A stretch of 64,000 nt of DNA from Arachnopeziza araneosa (taxonomy: Eukaryota > Ascomycota > Leotiomycetes > Helotiales > Arachnopezizaceae). The translations under genes and the position numbers were made by a program. The stretch lies in contig QYAI01000039.1 in the NCBI GenBank assembly GCA_003988855.1, positions 62,001 through 126,000 of the forward strand, in the 5' to 3' direction. The notes below the pieces were generated by a model, which made no database searches, was not told the origin of the DNA, and saw only the letters and a program-made list of their open reading frames with translations. Below, piece after piece: positions 1 through 12,038 of this stretch; positions within the stretch are counted from its first letter, which is position 1; every line of letters starts with the position of its first letter.

Positions 1-1236
1 AGGCTTGATCAATTGAATACTCAGCAGATTGATGCTGCGGTTGGCGGCAGTGCAGGGAATGTCAAGGAAGCACAACGAGACTTGAAGAAAGCCAAGAAGG
101 CTGCCGAGACTGTGGAGAATAAGCTTCAAGAAAATGAGAAAGAAATTGAAGATACCGAGACCAAGGTTTCAAAGCTGAAGAATGAGCAAGGCCGACTAGT
201 TGAGCAACAACAAGAAATCGCTGCTTCTATTGAGAAGGCACAAAGAAGAATGGAGAAGAATGTTGCCAGAAAAGGGATGTTAATGGCCCAGGCTGCCGAA
301 TGTGCGAAGAATATTCGTGATCTGGGTGTTTTGCCCGATGAAGCCTTTGAGAAATATTCTGGCGCTGATTCTAAGACGGTAAGCACATATTTTGGGCTGA
401 TTAGTCATCACTAAATATCATTTCAGATCACAACAAAGCTAAAGAAGGTCAACGACCAACTGAAGAAATACAAACATGTAAATAAAAAAGCATTCGAGCA
501 ATACAACAACTTCACTTCTCAAAGAGACGGTTTGATTAAGCGAAGAAAAGAGCTGGATGATTCTCAAGCTTCTATTCAAGAACTCGTTGAAGTGCTGGAT
601 CAGCGAAAGGACGAAGCAATCGAGCGAACTTTCAAGCAAGTTTCAAAAGAATTCGCGACTATCTTCGAGCGCCTAGTTCCAGCAGGTCGTGGTCGCTTAA
701 TCATCCAGCGTAAGACTGATCGACGTCCTCGGGAAGACGAAGAATCGGACGAGGAGCCACGTGAGAGTGTTGAGAACTATACAGGCGTTGGTATTAGTGT
801 CTCTTTTAATAGCAAGCACGATGAGCAGCAAAGGATTCAGCAATTGAGCGGTGGACAGAAGAGTAGGTTCTCTTATAGTATTTCACTACTTTGCTAATTT
901 ACTATAGGTCTGTGCGCTCTGGCCCTAGTTTTTGCCATCCAGCAATGTGATCCTGCTCCATTCTATCTCTTTGACGAAATTGACGCCAATCTTGATGCTC
1001 AATATCGTACCGCTGTGGCCCAGATGCTCGAGGATATCTCTAACCAGCAAAATGGCGAAGGTGAAGGAGAAGGCGGTGGCATGAGTGGACAATTTATCTG
1101 CACAACCTTCAGACCGGAGATGTTGCTCGTGGCTGATAAGTGTTATGGCGTTACTTTTCACAACAAAACCAGTGGTATTGATGCAGTCAGTCGTGAGGAG
1201 GCATTGAAGTTCGTTGATGGTGAAGCTCCCAGGTGA
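1..1236 (+). CDS. SMC3: Cohesin subunit SMC3, C-terminal part (5' end outside window)
   Basis: This is the C-terminal half of a structural-maintenance-of-chromosomes ATPase of the cohesin ring, which holds sister chromatids together in the nucleus. Exons are about <1-378, 427-862 and 908-1236; introns 379-426 and 863-907 restore the frame exactly. The first part is a long coiled coil. The last two exons give the SMC/ABC head: signature LSGGQKS, Walker B with FYLFDEIDANLDAQ, then ICTTFRPEMLLVADK and a GVTFHNKTS stretch, all diagnostic of SMC3 rather than SMC1/2/4. The stop used is TGA at 1234-1236. That position also reads AG|GTGAGGG, so a further tiny exon beginning after 1273 is possible and would alter only the last few residues. 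The start and N-terminal Walker A lie outside the window. Confidence 0.95.
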
Positions 1237-2701
1237 GGGTATTTATGATGCTAGCTATGTATAAAATATTAGGATTTGCGGCGCTTGAGGGTCTTGATCA
1301 GCTACCTTTGGCGTAGATATCCTTTCGAATTCAAGGTCGAAGTACTTAGCATAATGAAAATGGGCTGCAATGATTCTTCTGGTATCTTGACCATATGTAA
1401 TTGTCCCTCTATTCTGTGCATCCAAAAGAAGAGTGTCTGAATCCACACTCTACTCCTTTTTGAGGAGCTAAGCAAGAGAATTAACGTCACAGCCGTGGAT
1501 CTCCAAGGTCGTGTCTTCAGCGATGCAGTAGCTCCCTTGACCACAGCAATCTAATAGGCATTAGATTTGAACAATTAAAAAGTGCTCATATTCTCCTTCC
1601 CGATATTAAGGAATTAGGAATGTGGAGTGAAGTCTCACATCCGGACATATTTTCTGATCAATTGAGGAGACCCTTAATACTGCTATCGCAAGTATTTAAA
1701 TTTTGGGGTAGAGATTAGTAGGGACTAAAATTATACGGCCTACAAGAGTATTTCTTCTTATAAGCTGCACCGCCGGACTCACTTTCACGTTTTCCTTGTC
1801 AGAAATGGCAAAAGAAAGTTCTGTCGCATATTTAGGGGTTCGCTTAAATTCGCTTAACCTGACAGAACATTAGGTGCTACTCATTCTTTACATATTCACT
1901 CAATTACTTTTGCAGCTCTTTTTGGTCAGATCGTGCTCCATCAAATCTTATTTACCAGTTATTCAGCTGTTAAATTTCCTTTAGCTGTCATCTATAGCAA
2001 CTAAAAAGTCTTTTTCACTAGTGAAAGTCGCTTTGTGATATCTTTAGAGGAATACAAGACCGCAGGAAGGCGGAAATCACGCGTTAGATTTAATGTTAAT
2101 TGTGATAAAGGCTTACCGAACTTTGATATTAGATGAAGATACAAAGATGATGTTCTGTTCGACAGCAAGAAGATACAACGATGATGTTCCGTTCGATAGT
2201 AAGAAGATTGCAACGACAGTGTTCCATTTGACAGTAAGAGGATTGCAACGACAATGTTCCATTCGATAGTAAGAAGATTGCAGCGACTATTTAATATAAG
2301 GAGACAACAATAATTATGTGAAATGACGATAATCCACTAGAAAACGACGGCGGCAATGCAAAACTTTAAACAACAGAAGTAGTATTGAAGCGTGAAAGAC
2401 CGGTTCCTGTTGTCATAAGTATATTACGTCTGAAATTGTATTTCACGATTATGCCCTTACTACCAGCCTAAATACACCGAAAGTCCTAGATCCTAATGAC
2501 CTTCGAGACGAGATTAAGAAGAGTCCACCTCGGCGGATCACCACTTGGTACTCTCCACAGTTCAAACCCCCCAGAAGCTCTCAATTCACTTGAAACTTTA
2601 ATCCACTGGAGACACTTAATTCACTAGAACCTTTAATTCACTAAAACACTCAATTTAATGGATCGCTCAATTTTAATGGACCTATCAATTTGATGGATCT
2701 C
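1237..2701. other. Intergenic, no supported gene
   Basis: This A+T-rich gap lies between two converging genes (SMC3 and the large minus-strand gene). Only short, low-complexity open frames occur. It contains two small tandem repeats listed separately, and I see no tRNA or transposon protein in it. Confidence 0.6.
2146..2284. repeat. Minisatellite, about 4 copies of a 35-bp unit
   Basis: Units start at about 2146, 2180, 2215 and 2250 (34-35 bp each). Each contains a GTTC-TTCGA-AGTAAGAAGATTGCAAC-type core with a few substitutions. A partial copy precedes the first unit. Copies differ by point changes rather than length, so the array is somewhat old. Confidence 0.85.
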
Positions 2702-2717
2702 TCAATTTAATGGGCCT
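2649..2717. repeat. Tandem repeat, about 4 copies of 17-18 bp, overlapping a stop codon
   Basis: Units begin at about 2649, 2666, 2684 and 2701 and follow the pattern CTCAATTTAATGGATCT. Looser relatives (TTAATTCACTAGAACC-like) extend upstream from about 2580. The last unit contains the final residues GPLN and the TGA stop of the minus-strand gene ending at 2702, so repeat copy number can change that C-terminus. Confidence 0.75.
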
Positions 2718-5700
2718 CTCAACGTGAACTCCTTTCTCTCAGCTCTGATTCCAATCTTCAGGTATTTCAACCATTCAAACCGCTTCTCCTGCTTCTCAAC
2801 CTCGACATTGAAGACCGTTCCCTTGTCATCGTGCTCCTGTCTCCACTCTCTCCAAATCTTGACAGACCGCTCATGCTCTTGGACCCATTCGATCCGTGGG
2901 GCCTTGGGCTTAGTCAGGTCAGCGAGGGTCATACAAGCGGAGGAGTTGGCCATCTCGCGACTGGTGTACTGGTCTATGATGTCGGATTTCTCCGAGAAGT
3001 AGGTTTGACCATTGGCTCTGGTCTCTTCCATGACGGTCGTTTGGATGATGACCCAGTACTTAGGAGGGATGACCTTAGGGAGGGCCGCAAGTACCTCCGG
3101 AGTATAGATCGAAGACGCTTTGGGGGTTCGGATAATGTATATCATCATAGAACCGAGCTCGTTGGGATGGTAGTCGAGTTGAGCTTGGAGAAGACCCGTG
3201 TTGGCATCTTTCTCCTTCGTCAAACATCTAGTGGCTACGTTCTTCTCATAGTTCTCGGCCTGTACACTCACGCAGGCATTGGCTTCTTCCATAGATCGAA
3301 AGGACTCGACGGTCATAGTCTGTGGTTCTTCATTGTCAAAGTAGTGATTGATTTTGACCTCGTAAATGTAGACAATGTCAGGATTTGAAGCACTGAAATC
3401 TAGGGTAGTTCTCTTGTTTGTGCTGGAGATGTAGGATGTAGCCTGATTCGTGAATGAAGGCGTATTGGCAAACTGAACATGATGATTATCATTGAGTTTT
3501 CTCGTCGTTCGCTTGACCGTTGCTGTGCTCTGACTGCTGTCACTCCCATCAGACAATTGAATCACTTGTTCAGCACTGCTGGTTGCTGTCATTTGGAATG
3601 AACTGCCTGACGACTGTCGTCATTGTTAGCATCTCACATAATAAAGGGGTATGTTTGCTTACATAAGTAGCCTTTGCAGGTGGTTCTGGATCTGGATCCT
3701 CCTCTGATTCTTCAGAAGAGTAAGAACCGGATTGTAGTTGACCGATGTTTGTGATAGCTGCAGCTCTGTGAAAAGCTGCGCCACGCTCAGCACGGATTTC
3801 TGCAAGAGCCTGGTTGAAGGATTCACGTTCCTCTGCTTTTTTGCGATGGTAGTCGACGAGAATTGGAATTTGTTCATCTTCAGGTACGTCTTCGTCAAAA
3901 ATGAATGGCTTAGGAGGCGTTATGGTGATGATTGGTGCTAAGGAAGGGTTGTTTGATGTTGATTGTTGACTACCCTCTACGGAGTTTGAGGTACGGTATT
4001 TACCACGCCGCCGAGCATTGGACTCCTGTGATTATTTAGAAAATTATTTGCCGGGGGGTCGGTATGTGGGCCCTGCTTACCTTTCGCTTTTTCATAAACT
4101 CTTCTACTTTAGCATCAAGCTCATCCTCAGTGATTAGAATATCCTTTTCAAAGGCGTTGTTCATGAGTTCCTGTCTCTTCTTCTCTTTTGCTTTCTCGTC
4201 CAACTTCCTCTGAGTTTCCGCTTTTACATTTTCGGATCTGGTTCTCTTCAATTCAGCCTTCTGCTTAACCTGCTTCTCTCTAGCTTCCCTCTCAATCTTT
4301 TCTCGTTCAACATCAGATATGAGTTGAGATGTATGCTTGACTTGCACAGGCGAGAAACTGTGTGGATTTGTTAGCAGTGGCTTACGTGGTAATACTAATG
4401 TAGCTATCGATGCTGTATTTTGGTTAGAGATGTTTGTTGCTAAATCAATTTGGGCTTCAAGTTGTGCCTTCGACTGTGGATGGTCATTCTTAGGAAGGAT
4501 TGGCAGTTTAGGTCCCTTTGTGCTCATCGGCGAGATGGAGGATTCTTGAAATGGATTTTCTTGAATTGATGGACTTAATTGCTCTTCTGGAAGAGGCATA
4601 ATGATATGCTGAACCGCTTGCTGAATAGTCTGTTGGATTACTTGCCGAACTGCTTTCTGTGGTGTTTCAGGTCGTTCAGTAATAATCGGCCGTGCGTATG
4701 GCTCTGGAGGTTTAGCTACTTGTTGAACTGTTCGAGTAAATTTCCTAGATTTCTCTCTGGCAATAGGAGATGGTGGAATGTAGGGTTCAACATGTGACAC
4801 CCCGTTATGGGCTACCTTCTTTGCTACTTGATCTTTGGCAGCACGACGATCTAACCAGAGCTGCTTCGAAGCTTGACGTATATCTGCTGGTGTCTTTTCG
4901 GTGCTGTTCGCTTGAGCTATAGGCACTGGAGATGTCTCTGTTGATCGTACAAACAATCCAGGGGAGTTCGGCTTGGAACTTAGCTCTTTTTGGATAACCT
5001 CACTATATTTCATTGGTAAATTTAAAAAATTTCAATTCCCAAACTTACTTTCGAGATTCAGGAGGGGGTGTTTTAGATAGGAATAAGCTATCATTATCGT
5101 CTCTTTCCATCAGATCATCGAGATAGAATTTGCCGTTCTCCTTGGAGGTTTCGGTTGGTGTCTGGGCTGGAATTCTCTTGCAAGTAAGAGAGGAAGCTTG
5201 CTTCTTGGCTTCCTCTTGTTGAGCTTTTAATTCTTCTGCCTTCGCACGAAGAGCGGCCGATTTTTCCCTTGCCATTTGCTCTTCTATTTCGCGAGCTTCG
5301 GCTTCCTCTACAGCTTGCCGTCTTCGATCCGCCTCAATTTTCTCTTGCGCTTTTCTCCTACGCTCTTCTCGCTCAAGAGCGTCAAAAGCAGCCTGTTTTT
5401 CTCTCTCAGCTTCTCTTCTCATTTTGATTCTCTCTTCCTCTTGTTCTTTTTCAATTCTCAAGTTCTCAGCTGCTTCTTCCTGCAGCCTTTTCCTCTCCAA
5501 TTCGGCCTGCTTTTCAGCTTGTTCCTTTGCGAAAACTTCAGCAGCTCGCTCTTCCTGCAGCCTTTTCCTCTCCAACTCGGCCTGCTTTTCAGCTTGTTCC
5601 TTTGCGAAGACTTCAGCAGCTCGCTCTTCCTGCAGTCTTTTCCTCTCCAACTCGGCCTGCTTTTCAGCTTGTTCCTTTGCGAAGACTTCAGCAGCCCGCT

Positions 5701-7483
5701 CTTCCTGCAGTCTTTTCTTCTCCAACTCGGCCTGTTTTTCAGCTTGTTCCTTTGCGAAAACTTCAGCAGCTCGCTCTTCCTGCAGTCTTTTCCTCTCCAA
5801 CTCGGCCTGTTTTTCAGCTTGTTTCTTTGCGAAAACTTCAGCAGCTTGCCCTTCCCGCCAACGTTGGGATTCTGCACGGACTTCGTCCATTCTTGCAGCC
5901 TTTTCAAACTCATCTTCACCTATATCATTAAATAGTTCCATTCCCTGGATTTTCTTCGCTCGCTGAGCTTCTTGATTTATGATGTATTCAGCGGTATGTT
6001 GATTTCTCTGTTCAGCAGCCATGACAATGCTGTCAACTGCCAGCTTTTGCTTCTTTGAAGCCGGTTGACGGGACTTCTTCTCTGGTTCAGTTACATTCCT
6101 TTTCCTTGGATTCTTTGCTCGAGGTCTTTTTGCAGGCGTAATCCTGTCTTTCATTGAAATGTCCTGAACCTGCGGTGGCGTATCGATATTAACAACATCA
6201 TACTCAGATCTAAACAAATGGTCTTGATTACCATTCATGCAGGCTTGAACTGGCTGGATGGCATTAAGATCCGGAGAATCTAGCGCGAAAACATCTTCAT
6301 CCTTCAATCCGGGTAGCCAAGAAGTAGCAGCCGTAATTTCTGGAGAATCGATTAGAGAAATTACCTCCCTCTTGATGGTGCTTCGATTAATTTTCATTGA
6401 AGTCTTTACAGGGGCCTCTGGAGAATCAAGTAAAGAAATAACCACTGGTCTCTTCTTCTTCTTTCGCTGGGTCCCCTGAACTGCATTAGATATTGCTGAG
6501 CCGGCTGAATCCCGTAGTTCAGTCAAGTCAAAATCAAAACTACTCTTTGCAGCACCATCAGGGTTAGGCTTCCGTTTGTTCTTTTGTCTATTAAGACCAA
6601 ATTGACTATCTGGACTTTGATCTCGTTGGCGAGGAGGAGTACGAGGAATCTCATTGTTTCGTTTGTAGTATCCAAAAGATCGTGCATCTGAAGCGGTCGA
6701 AAGGGGTGCTCTTTGACTAAATTTACGCTCTGACGTAGCCTTAAGAAACGGACTTTGATGTGATTGCTCCTTGTACAAACTTGAGCCTTGACTTGTATCA
6801 AGACCAATATCTTTAATATCCTCCATCCCTACATCTTCTGACTTTTTATCACACGACTTCTTATAACAGACTTCAATATCGCTGTTGTAAGGGTTTCGAG
6901 GCAAATTATCCATGAATTGTGATAAATACTCGTTTTGCTCTTGACGATAAGACTGCCCGTTGGAAATTCTTTGGTATTTGCTTGCAGATCTTTTCTTTTT
7001 CGTCTTGGCACCCGAATGCTCTTTGGATTGTTGCTGCTTCCGAGAAACTCCTCTCATAGAATTACCGGTAGTCTCCCGATCGGATTCTTCAGAATTATTT
7101 GACCAATATTCTGCCGAAAGCTTTGATGCACCATTTCTTTCAAGTAATTTGGGTTCGTGGTACTGGTTCTCCAAACTGAAACTCATCTTATCCAGACTTG
7201 AATGTCCAATCATTTGATCCAGTCGTGGGGTACAGCTATCCTCGGGCCACGAATCTTGAGATTCATAAGATGTATTTGAGTTCTGCTGATGACTTAGCGA
7301 ACGGCTCTTCGATAACGATTGATCGGGCCCAGTATTTGCAACTCCTTCCTTGTGATCCTCTGAAAGGTCAAAGTTAAATTTCCAGCCATTACTAGATGAA
7401 GAGCTGATGTAAGAAGGATCTTGAAATGAATTAGAAGTTGACCCATAAGGATGCTGCATTGCTTGTCGACTTGATTCCGCCAT
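2702..7483 (-). CDS. Large repetitive coiled-coil protein (about 1543 aa) with SUMO-interaction-like motifs, unknown function
   Basis: Four exons join in frame: 7483-5049, 5002-4081, 4025-3663 and 3613-2702. Introns of 46-55 nt have good GTAAGT/GTAAGC donors, so what look like three separate open frames are one gene. The start is the first ATG, reading MAESSRQ. The N-terminal 500 residues are Ser/Asn/Lys-rich and probably disordered, with basic nuclear-localisation-like patches. They include VISLLDSPE, EVISLIDSPE and related motifs resembling phospho-SUMO-interacting motifs; a fifth, VIQLSDGSD, starts the last exon. The middle is a charged coiled coil with a 25-residue repeat. The C-terminal 250 residues hold two similar beta-strand/helix units, each ending with an 'S-x-E-x-AN' helix (positions about 3400-3240 and 3030-2905). 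I recognise no named family. A nuclear scaffold role is only an inference. Confidence 0.8.
5481..5855 (-). repeat. Five tandem 75-bp units encoding a 25-residue coiled-coil repeat
   Basis: Exact 75-bp periodicity: units start at 5481, 5556, 5631, 5706 and 5781 and differ by only a few bases. The encoded unit is AAEVFAKEQAEKQAELERKR plus LQEER. Because 75 is a multiple of 3, unit gain or loss keeps the frame. Near-identity of units suggests recent expansion or homogenisation. The long plus-strand open frames here are antisense by-products of this repeat. Confidence 0.95.
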
Positions 7484-10069
7484 ATTGAAGACGGCGTATG
7501 CCAAAAGCAATATCAGAAGGTATGTGATTCCTATCTAGGTAGAGTAAAACCTCGAGTAAGTCTAGGCAAGACAAAAATTTCTAGATAAAGGGAAAGTTGG
7601 CAAACCCTTTGGATAAAGTCCTGCGAATTTAGTGCACAAAATGGCGATGATTCAATTGATGGTCTGGAAATAAATAGTGAGTTATGAGTTCGTAAACTGC
7701 AACCATATGGTGGAAGATAAAATGATGATTGATGTTAAGGCATTTCGTAAGAGTTTATTTGGGTACTTGAATTGTCTCGAGAGTCTTGACTAATTCTAGG
7801 ACGAATTATATGCCTACTGTGTGACTTTAAGTGGGGAGGGATCTCGGGACAACATCGGTGAAATTCGAGACCTGTAAATAGATTTTGAGTTAGCAAAACC
7901 AAAGTCGAAACCATGAAAATGGGCCGGGGGGTTGACTCAAAGGTTGTGTTAGAGAATTCTGAGGTTAAAAAGAGGAAGGGATGTCTGTGATAATAGGTAC
8001 TAAGTTCGACTTACCAAGGACATGCAATGTCGACCAGGAAGCTCAGAAGCGGAAGCCCAAAAGCCGATGTGCAAGGAGATCAGTAACAAGCTCGGGCTTG
8101 AAACTTTCAAGAGCTTCCTTTTAAAAGAGGCTTTCTTTCAATTTGCGAGCTCTGGGAAACCCATTCATTGGCTTACTCTAAAGTGCATGTGTTGTGGACT
8201 GCAGTAGACGGCTTTCTCAAAGAATAGGCACAAACTGACACTATGCGTGTTGAAGAAGAACAAGGCTAATATCATGGTGAAACAGCAGCTGTGAATTTTA
8301 GTTGCTGAAAGAGATACTAAGATGAACGTCTTATTGATACTTGGTTTGAAGTTGCAAGTTTTTCCCTTACTATATCAGGAGGCGGTGAGATTAAAGACTT
8401 TCTGTGCTTAGGTTATGAGCTATGTGGAGAGACATCAAGGGTATTCCTCGGGTCAAAAATGGTGATATGAAGGATATCTAACATGATAGAGAGTAACTAA
8501 ATTTTGTGGAAGCAATTGTATGTATGCCTACAAGAGAATAATATCTCCAACTCTAAGGGAACCCCTAGCAAAGGCTATTAGCCAGTTTAATACAGTGTCA
8601 TGTTATAGAGTTTGGTTACAGGTTCATGTCATCGCAAGTCAGCTAAAATTCGATTTTGAGAGTTTTCAGATAGCCTTGGAAGAAAGAAGGAAGTTGGCAG
8701 CAATCAAAAATTTTGATCGCAAGTCCGTAATATTTCAGCAATGTCAAGATCTGGATGGTGGTGGAAAAACAATCGGGCAGCAATAAAAACCCGTAATCAA
8801 TATCATAAACATCGTCACAAGCGTGGAAGATTTGGCAGCAGCATTTTCTGTATACGAAAAGACACAAAAACTGCAATCAATAAGGTAAGGCAGGGAAGCG
8901 ATATTGGTAGGTTAATTTTTCACGAAACGCAAATGTCTAAATCATCGAAGCTATCAAAGAGCGAGGAGCTAGAAGTGCAAGATCTTCCCGTTCAAGATAG
9001 AATATTTCAGACTTAAATGCTGCTTAGCTGTGTTCGAGTCCCAGCTCATCAATCTCGTTTAACCGTGCTAAATTTTGACAAAAGATAAAATAAAATAAAC
9101 AAACCCTTTTCTCAAGCCCCCTTTTTACAATGAAAGCAGAAAAATAAAAGCCCATCCAAAAAAATCAACCTAAAAAAAAAAGGCTTTCGACGGCTCAAGA
9201 AAAACCCCTCCCACCCAGGTTCCTTACTTGATTCTGTTACATCCTCCTCTTCCCCTATACACCAGTGTTTTGTTGGTACTACCCTATGCTGTTACATCCA
9301 GGGTTGGCAAATCGACTTTGCTCAGACGTAGGTTGGCGGCTAACCGTTAAGCTAAAGTAGTCTTGGCAAAGGGAGTGACAGAACTTATTTAATTATATAT
9401 GTGTAGGTTGGCGGAGAGGCGGAATATCGTCGTCGGGGTGCTTTGGACGGATTGGGAAGGAGCAGCTGGAACTGTGTGCATAAAAGAGGGTTTCACATTC
9501 GGATTCTCTTCTGAAGAATCAACATCCTTTTACCCACCCATCAATATACCTTCTTTTTCTGGTGCTTTGTTACTTAAGCGAGTCTTGAAAGGGGGAAGGC
9601 GCCACTGGTTGTCCTTCAGTGGAGGGGTAAAGAGAATCGGTCTGTGAAAATAAAACAAAGGGACTTGAACTGTTCTTGTTTTTTATTTTATTTTTTGGAG
9701 TATGTCTCAGAAAAAGCTTTTGATTTGATCGAGGAGGCCTTGCTATAGAAGGAGTATGAAGGTGTTTTGGACTAGTTGGGATTTTGAAAGTAGGGGACTC
9801 TGCGTCCTAGCTACCTAGAAACGTGCTGCGTCTTGTTGAACGTGATTCTTTGTGCAATTAAAAGCAGGCATTTTTAACTACATAATCTAAGGAATAGAGA
9901 AGAGGGCAACTTGCCATGGAAATAGAACCTTTTCAGAAACAGGAAATCCCAAAGGTAGCATTTTTTGAGTAATTTAGAGATAATAATCACTTCTAGAAAT
10001 TTGGCCGTTCTCAAATTTATAACAAGCAATATTGAGTGCTGATACATACTCGTGTATTTGGTATCATGT
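7484..10069. other. Intergenic region, no supported gene
   Basis: This 2.6-kb stretch lies between the start of the large minus-strand gene and the 3' end of DBP9. It has short open frames at about 8022-8207, 8520-8786, 8741-9016 and 9399-9647, none with recognisable protein features. A/T runs occur at about 9090-9185 and 9650-9700. A tRNA B-box-like string at about 9031 lacks the rest of a tRNA. Confidence 0.55.
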
Positions 10070-12038
10070 CTATGCCCTCGCCTTTGCCTTGAAAGTCTTC
10101 AAAGGGTCTATTTTTCGTCCACCTAATTTCTTTCCCTTTCCTTTCGATTTATTTGTCATCCTTGCTTTCCTAATCCGATTCTCTGTCGTCTTGCGAATAC
10201 CTATGAAATCAGTGCCACCAGAAGTAAGCGCTTTCTTTCCATCCTTGGGTAAAAGGTAATCGGGCACATGCTTCATATGCGCTTGAACTCTCGCTGGCCG
10301 TAATTCGCCATCGTGCCGGAGATGGTGGAGATCCCCTGGGTTTTCCTCGAAATGTCTCTTTAATTTCTCACTTTTGATCAGCTCCTGTCTCAATTCTCGT
10401 GTCCTAGCTTCCCGAATTGCAATGCCTGTCACAGCTCTCAGCGCATCTCCCATCCGATATCTGAATGCTTCAATTTGCTTCATGTCAAAATTATAAGGCT
10501 TGACTTCCTTCCCTTTCTTTCCCTGGTGTTTGACGATCTTGGTTAATACTTTTTCGTCATCTTTCGTAGACTCAATACTTGTCGGTTTGTGCTTTCGGTA
10601 GAGTTCGGAGGTAATAACGAACGATAAAGCCATCCCAGTTTGGCCTGCTCGTGCTGTGCGACCGATGCGATGTGTATATGATTTGGAGGATGTAGGAAGA
10701 TCGAAGTTAAGGACACACGCGACGTTCTTGAAATCTATTCCACGTGATATGCCGTATTCCTTGTCCCTCTTGGCTGTTTTCCGCTTCTTTTTTGATGATT
10801 GCTTTCCAACTTTCTTTCCATCTGTATTTCCTACATCCTCAGGTTCCGCACTGTTTAACTCATGGTCTTTCGCTACGGTTTCCACTTCCTCTGCTCCTCC
10901 TTCTACCTGCTCATCCTCATCTCCTAGCACTTCGTGCTCGTCAGAAGCGATTATGATATCATAAACACCCTTATTGAACTCCTCCACGACATGAATCCTC
11001 GAATTGACGGGCAATTCAGAATTCAGGATGCAGCTTCTGGTGCCAAATTGTTCAAGAAAGAGCTTAAGCCGGTAACATCGGTCGATATCCGCCACGAATA
11101 TGATGCATTTGCCCTTGACCAACTTGAGTTTGAATATCACATAAGCCAGTAGGAATTTCTCATCCTCAGCGCATCTGTAAGATTGTTAGTGGATATGACA
11201 ATCGGTATCATTAATTGCTCACTTCACCACGTATTGTGAGACGCCCTCTCCTTCTTCCTCGCCATCCTCTAATTTTAAGACCGCAGGATTCCTACAGAAC
11301 AATCCTTTTAAAATATCCACCTCGCTGGTGAGTGTAGCGCTCATTAGAATGGTTTGAACACCCTTGGGCATAATCTTGGCCACATTCTGAAGGTCGTCTT
11401 CGTATCCGTAGGACACAACGAGATCGGCCTCGTCAATCACTAAATGTGCCAGTTTTTCCAACGATAGAGCCGAAGTATTCAGATTCGTAGATGCACGAGC
11501 AGGGGTCGTCACCACAATGTCTGGTGAATCAGCCAGCAGAGACCTTTGAACGGCATCTGACACTTTCTGGGTGAGATTGATGACTCGGATATCCTTCGCA
11601 CAGAATAAGCAGAAAGTTTCGGCTACCTTATAAACTTGTTCAGCGAGTTCTCGTGTCGGGACAAGTATGAGGGCGGATGTGCTAGGTTCAGATAAAGTCT
11701 AGAGAATTAGCTTGCCCCGCCCAATACAAGTGGTGACGAACCTGTTTTCTTTTGAGAATTGAATGGATAATAGGAAGAAGATAGGCAGCGGTTTTCCCAG
11801 ACCCTGTCTTCGCTCTTGCTAATACATCCCGGCCTTCTAATGCCAATGGTATCGCCTTGGTTTGCACCGGAGTCGGTTGCTGGAAGTTTTGTTTCGAAAT
11901 TGCTTGGAGAAGGCGTGAATCGAGTCCTAAGGCAGAGAAGGTTCTTTCCTTTTCCTTTTCCTTTTCCTTTTCCTTCTCTTGCTTCTCAATTTCTGACAGA
12001 GCTGCAGGAACATTGTTCTCGTCTAATTTGCGTTTCAT
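10070..12038 (-). CDS. DBP9: ATP-dependent DEAD-box RNA helicase Dbp9 (60S ribosome biogenesis)
   Basis: This is a nucleolar RNA helicase of the Dbp9/DDX56 family, which acts in pre-60S maturation. Exons are 12038-11742, 11698-11223 and 11174-10070 (introns 43 and 48 nt, in phase), giving about 625 aa, a normal length. Motifs appear in order: Q motif FQQPTPVQTKAIP, Walker A ARAKTGSGKT, PTRELAEQ, TPAR, DEAD, SAT, then in the C-terminal RecA domain an acidic/lysine-rich insert of about 70 residues (typical of Dbp9), RGIDFKNV and HRIGRTARAG. The C-terminus is Lys/Arg-rich (KSKGKGKKLGGRK), as in nucleolar helicases. I chose the ATG at 12038 (MKRKLDENN) because family members start this way. The frame stays open upstream to 12242, which could add 68 residues. 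A CCTTTT hexanucleotide run near 11945 encodes a KEKEKE stretch. Confidence 0.95.

Noticed and set aside
4036..5013. A separate 325-aa gene starting at 5013, and another at 2702-3592
   Set aside because: Splice donors at 5048, 4080 and 3662 join these frames in phase with the upstream exon, so they are exons of one large gene.
5276..5966. Long plus-strand open frames (up to 219 codons) across the repeat
   Set aside because: They are antisense to the 75-bp coding repeat, are compositionally odd (Phe/Leu/Ser-rich) and arise from the repeat itself.
9025..9050. tRNA B-box-like string (TGTTCGAGTCC)
   Set aside because: The T-stem has a mismatch, and no A box, anticodon arm or matching acceptor stem lies upstream.
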